Shown in pieces: positions 55,601-61,600 of a DNA stretch of 64,000 bases. Location: the NCBI RefSeq assembly GCF_001522545.3, contig NC_031769.1, positions 6,247,513 through 6,311,512 on the forward strand, written 5' to 3'. Made by a program: the position numbers and the translations under genes. Source of the DNA: Parus major (lineage: Eukaryota; Chordata; Aves; Passeriformes; Paridae). Numbering within the stretch: position 1 is the stretch's first letter; every line of letters starts with the position of its first letter. The notes beneath the pieces are model-generated. The model was not told the origin of the DNA. It was given only the letters and a program-made list of their open reading frames with translations, and ran no database searches.

Positions 55601-58600
55601 TATGCAATAATTTTCCTAAATGCCTGGAAATGCCTTCAGAATGTCTTTTCCACACACTACTTGTTACAGAGATTTACAGTGTTTTTAACATCTATTTTTC
55701 ACAATTAAAATTAAGCTCAACACAGTGAAATGGACTATTTGGGAGCAAAACAGAACTTCAGAACATCATATGTACTAATTACTGAAACAGACTGATGAAA
55801 ATTGGCTGTGAGAATTCTTCTTCCACCTAACCTTGTTAGTAGTTTTAACATATGCTAAAAGGCTAAGCTAAACCCTACAGGGGACCTCTACCATTTATTT
55901 AGCCCTGCCAAGTTGCGCTAATGCACAATATACCTTTGCTCTTGTTATATGTTGTGTTATTTAAAGAGTAACGTGATTTTCTCCTTAGTGAAGATGCACC
56001 ATTGTATCATTTATGTAAATTCAAATCAATACCTGCAAGCTGCATTTTTAGTGAAGGAAAAAAACCCAACATTTCTGACTTGAAACAATACTGGGGATCT
56101 GCATCGGTGTGAGTTCAAATAGATGTGAGATATTCACAGAGGTAAACTTACTCTAAATCTCAATGAAGCCAGCATCATCTAAATATTCTGTAAATATCTT
56201 GACCTCAATAATAACAAAGCTTGGAAAGAAAATACTGAAGAAACATCATTAGGTGAGGCATAAAAGCTTCACATTGATAAAGGATTAACAACCCAATAAA
56301 TCACCCTTCTGAATGAAGGATACTAAGGACAGACAAGGATGGAAAGGACAAATGGAGACACCACAAAAAGAAAGAAGAAAAATAATCTATGCTAAAAGCA
56401 GTATTTAAGCATTTGACACAATCTCCTTCCAATAGGTAACTGAATCACAGAACAACCTGAAATTGTGAAGTGGCTTGACACTATTATACTATTGAAATGA
56501 TTTGAGTTTCAAATAATTATTTAACTTATGCAGCATAATTCTTTTCAAAAAAGGAGGCGAGACAGAGCTCATATGAACTTCAGGGAAAGAATTTTAGAAG
56601 TTTATACAAAGCAATTAAACTGCATTAGACAATAACTACTTTCCAGTTTCGTCAAACCAGCACAGTTGGAGTTCTACAGCCATATAATCAACTTAATGAC
56701 ACTCTTCTCATTTGAATGAAAGAAAACATTACCCTCCAAACACAACCAAAACAACACATCCTTACTGACATTTTGAAATTTAGAAAATACGTTCTTATTC
56801 ACCACAAATTGTGTCAGCTTTAATTTAAACAAGTATTTAAAACTCAGTTAGGGTTTAACATACCCTAGCTGTAAAAGGAGTTAACAGAATGCCAGTGCTG
56901 AAAAAAGTGAATTTAGGGGTCTAATTCTAAGGCCCTCTAGATAATTCCTTAAGGTCCATGTGAACTGATTTGTACTCTCAAGTAACAATCCCCTACAGAA
57001 TGTAATTTATTGTACCTGTAAAGTGGCAATTCATGCAATTCTGAGAGTTTTCTTCACCTCTGAGGGATAAAAGTCAAAGAATAAGAAATCGTGTAGCTTC
57101 AACCTCCAGTATGCATCTGTGCCCAGAAAGTATTGTCTGTGTAAGCCAAATTTTCTCTTCTGGTAATTAAAAAATAATACACAGAATGGTTTGGGGTGGA
57201 GGGACTTTAAACACCATCCAGTTCCAACCCTCCTGCCAAGGCAGGGACACCTTCCACTACAACAGGCTGCTCAAAGCCCCATCCAGCCTGGCCTTGAACA
57301 CTTTCAGGGATGGGGCAGCCACAGTCACACCCAATCCACATGGAGCTGCCAGCCTCTCTTGAAGGCAATTTCATACAAACACTAAGTAGGGTCTTACTAT
57401 CTGAAAATTACTGAGACTTACCATTTAGCAAGCTGGCTTTAAACAGCAGTTTTTCAAGAAAGCTTCATCTAAGCAGGATAAGCAGAGGCACAGGGATACC
57501 AAAGAGGAGGCAGACATGGTACTATCCACGCCCCCCAGTATTCAAGGCCTACCTGTGTCAACTGTGATTCCTCTACACTCATGCTCAGTTTCTCTTTCGT
57601 GAAATTGCCCAGTCTGCTCTTGACCACACCTAAAGTTTCAAGGTTTGGAAAGGATGCCTCCGTAGACAAGTCTCAGCTGTACAAAGAATCACCTCTTTTT
57701 ATTTTCCATCTAACCCTTGAAAGTTTCACTTAATGACACTCAATTTCTTGCATTAAAAGAAACTAAACAGTCAGGATATAGCCACCTATCCCACTCCATC
57801 TATGATTCTGAAGCTTATCTTCCTTCTCCAACATCTTTTACAGACTAAAGGGTCCTGAATTGTTTAAATGGAATCTACTTCAGATCTTTGATCAATCCTT
57901 CTGATGTTCTGTGAAACATTTTAAGTTTTACTATATTAATTTCTGAAGTTACAGATAGACTTTCTGTAACCCTATGGAAATTGGTCCAAATTAGCTTCTC
58001 TAAACACCTCACCAAGCAGGCCCCATGTGCTTCAGAAGAGCTTTAGCACGTTGAAGCTACGAGCACAAAGATTCTCTCTTCACTAAGCACACTCTCTCAG
58101 CCCCTATGTGAAAGCAGACTCCATATGCTCCATCCATTCCCTGTGAATGAATACCCTTCTGGCAAAGGTCAGAGACACTCACAGGGGATCATCTCTGCAG
58201 CTACAGCTCTGGGGTGCTGTGAGTCCAGATTTTACCATTTAAATTGCTTGTAGTTTCCATCAGCTTTGGTATGGAAGCAAGGAAGGAATGCAGGGCACAA
58301 CACTGAGTTTGCGGCATGAGGGAAATGGAAAGTGCTGGAGAAATGGGACTATTGACTATGGGAAATAGCACAGATCACACAGATAGCCAAAGGAAGCAAG
58401 AAGAAAACAGACAGAGCTGACAAGGCAATGAACAAGAAAATGGGATAAAGGGTGAGAAGAAATACCATGTAACGAACACCTGTCTAGAAGGCACTGGAAA
58501 TGGATGGAAGGAAACTGCACATCAGGCAAAGAGACAAAGAAGAGTAAACCTCAACTAAGTGAACCATGAAACAATGATTAAAACCAATGAGCAGTTTAGA

Positions 58601-61600
58601 ATTAGCGAAGAGAACGAGAATATGAGCATTCAACAACATAAAAAATCCCAAGAGGCTGGCAAAGCAAGCTGAAGGGGAAGAAAAACCAAATGGAAGAGGT
58701 GATATATGGAAGAAATGAGAGAAAACACTGTATTCACATAACACTGGAATAGAAGATCCCAGACTATTACCAGGGTCTGTGGATACCCTGTATCTGTGCA
58801 ATCCCTGACAAAGCAGGCATCCCATGCTGTGAAGGGTACTGCCCTCAGCCCTTCAGCATGGCCTGACACACTGCCAGCCGTGGGGTGCTTCTGTCTGTCT
58901 GACTCCCATCTCCCAGAGGACAGCAATGTTATCCAGGTGTCAGACCTGACCTGCCAGGGCTCAGACTGCTGATCACCAGCACAGGACTTGTAAGCAGCAG
59001 TGCAGACCCAGGTGGAGACAAGCAGTCTTAGGATGGAGATGAGACACAGAAAGTGTCTAAGAACATCTGTGAGGCACTGAGAGTGGGACTCCAGAAGCCT
59101 GGAGGACCTGCTCATGGCTGGGAAGGAGGTATTTCATGGCTTCTGTGGTTGGACCTTCCTACAGAACAGATTAAATCATGGACCAAAGGTCTGTGCAACT
59201 TAAAGGCCCAGCCATGAATGTCACTGATTATGGTGTCAAATCCCACGAGGCACAAGTTCTACATGAGAGCATTAAACACATTATGGCCACAATGGCAATT
59301 GTTCAGCCTAAGCAAAAGGCAGAATTTTGGCTGCCTGTGAAACCCTTCTTTGGCCCCATTTGTGTGACACGCCTTCTGTGCTCTGAGAAAGACACAGACC
59401 ATCTGGAGAAAACTCAAACCAGCAAGGATCTGAGCTCAAGAAAACATCATCTATAAAGAAAGTAGGAACAAATTTGGGATTTCTGTTACGAGGTAAAGCA
59501 TGCTGGGAAATAAATGAGAGGCTTTTGCACAAAGCTGTCCTCCATTATCCTTGGCAGATGGTATGAGTAGTAATGGAATAAACCCAGAATGAGGAGAGTG
59601 TGGGTTAGATATGAGGAAAGTGGTTCCAACAGTAAAAACAAAGAAGAGACTGGAAGGGACTGTTTAAGGAAGATATGGAGTTTTTATTACTGCAAGATTT
59701 AAGAGCAGTTTATATAAGTTTGTGTCAGGAATGACAGCTGTAGATAACTGCCTTGGAAAAGGAGGTGAACTAGATGAGTTCCAAAGGTCCCTTTCTGCCC
59801 TATAAATCCAAGGCAAAGTTGCTTTAACAATGATTCGTCACAGAATTCTTGAGACCATTTCCCTAACAATGCATGAACAAACAGGATGGAAAAGCAGTAA
59901 ATATTTAACTTTTTTTCTCATTTTTCAGTGTGTGGTCTTTGTCTTTAGTTGTGCCCTGCTAGCCAAATCAGTAATTTCACTCTGGGTTTGACTGGTCATT
60001 AATATAATGCTGAAGTAGTACTTTACTTTGGAAGACAGAGGAATGGTATGTCTTCTTTCCAGATGTAAATCACTGGTTTCAGAGAAAGATACCATAAATG
60101 CTTATATGGATCTATGGATCTATGGAGCTGGAAATGTAAAGGCAAAACTCGGCAATGACTTCAAATGCCCTGTGCCATGCATAAGGTCCATTCTCTGCAG
60201 AAACAATTCTTGGAGAAAACCATTCACACAGAACTGCAAACTGTATCACAGTACAAGTTCATGAAAAGAAATAATCCATTTCAAAATTAATCTTGATACT
60301 GTTTGCTCCTCAAAACATGTTCTTGACTTTACAACTTCAACACATTTTTGAACATATTTTAATATTAAATCTTTTCTCTAAATTCTCCTGCCTAGAGACC
60401 TAGCTTTTCCTTCCATCACTACAATACTATTCTGTCCAGACTGTCTACTCTCTGCCACCACACAATTCCTTTTTCCACTGAGTTTTGCCCTGAGTGTTAC
60501 AAATTTTGTAATATGCTTTAAGATTATTTTAAAAAAAAATAAAGGAACAAAGAGAAGTTCACTGCTACTTTTTCACTATTTTCTTTGTTCACGTGATCTA
60601 CAGATGTTCACCAACCACTTCTTTTTTACGGAATAAAGCACCCAAGCCCTCCATCTCCACACTCCAGATTTCATCTTAGCAGCAGCAGCAACAAAGTAAC
60701 AGGGAATGGCGCAATTGGTCTGGAATGAAAATTACGTGCTTTGTCCAATTACAAGTGAAGCAAGAAAGCAGGAAGGTGTTTTGCCAGTTCTTTGGTTTTG
60801 GTTTTTTTTTGTAGTTTCAGCAACAATCTCACAAGAGCAGATATTTAAGCAGGCCAAAGTACCAAAATCAAAAAGAGCTGTGTGAAAACCTCAGATTTAA
60901 GAATGTTCCGTCTTCATGATTATGGCAAAAGGACTGAAAACATGCAATTAATGTGATTCACAGACTCCGAGAGCAGACAGAAAGTAAAATGAATCAAAAG
61001 GTGTTTTGTTCTTCTATGAAATTGTGTTTCTAGGCCATTCTCATTAGCTTTTAATGCCAGGGGTTGCCAATGTGGGAAACAGAGGAGGAAGGTGGAAGTG
61101 GGCTCTGCTCTGAGTCGCAGCCGGCTCCTGGCTCCTTGCCTTCCCCAAGGGCTGCACTTCCCCTGCTCTCTGCAGGCAGCACAAACCAAGGCAGCAGATT
61201 CCTTTCGAAGAAGCTGGATTCCACTCAGCCTTAAGTCCCGGGCTGACAGAAGCTTCTCACAAGGCTTAGAAAAAGAAAAGAGGGAACAACCAAAGGAAAA
61301 GGCTCCAAAATCCATGACGCTCATGATATATAGGAGCTGGCAGTGTTACTCTTGCCACTGCCAGGCTTGGGAGTTTATCTTTGCTTGATGTTATTGCTCC
61401 TCCCCACATGTGGTCAATAATTCACTCGCTCCTTTCAAGCACACACCTCACCCCTTTTCAGCCTCCCTACCCCAGTATGGCTCAGACTCTCTTTATTTTA
61501 ATGGGATTTTAACACATTGCTTTCTGAGCACTAATCCTGAATCTGTTGTTTAATTGCCTGCCCCAATCCCACTCACTGTCAGTAGTTCTCTTGGTTTTCC

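Noticed and set aside
58630..59115. 161-codon minus-strand frame
   Set aside because: It has no recognisable domain, no consistent splice sites in phase with W1 or W2, and lies in the middle of a 13.4 kb intron. A chance frame is the simplest reading.
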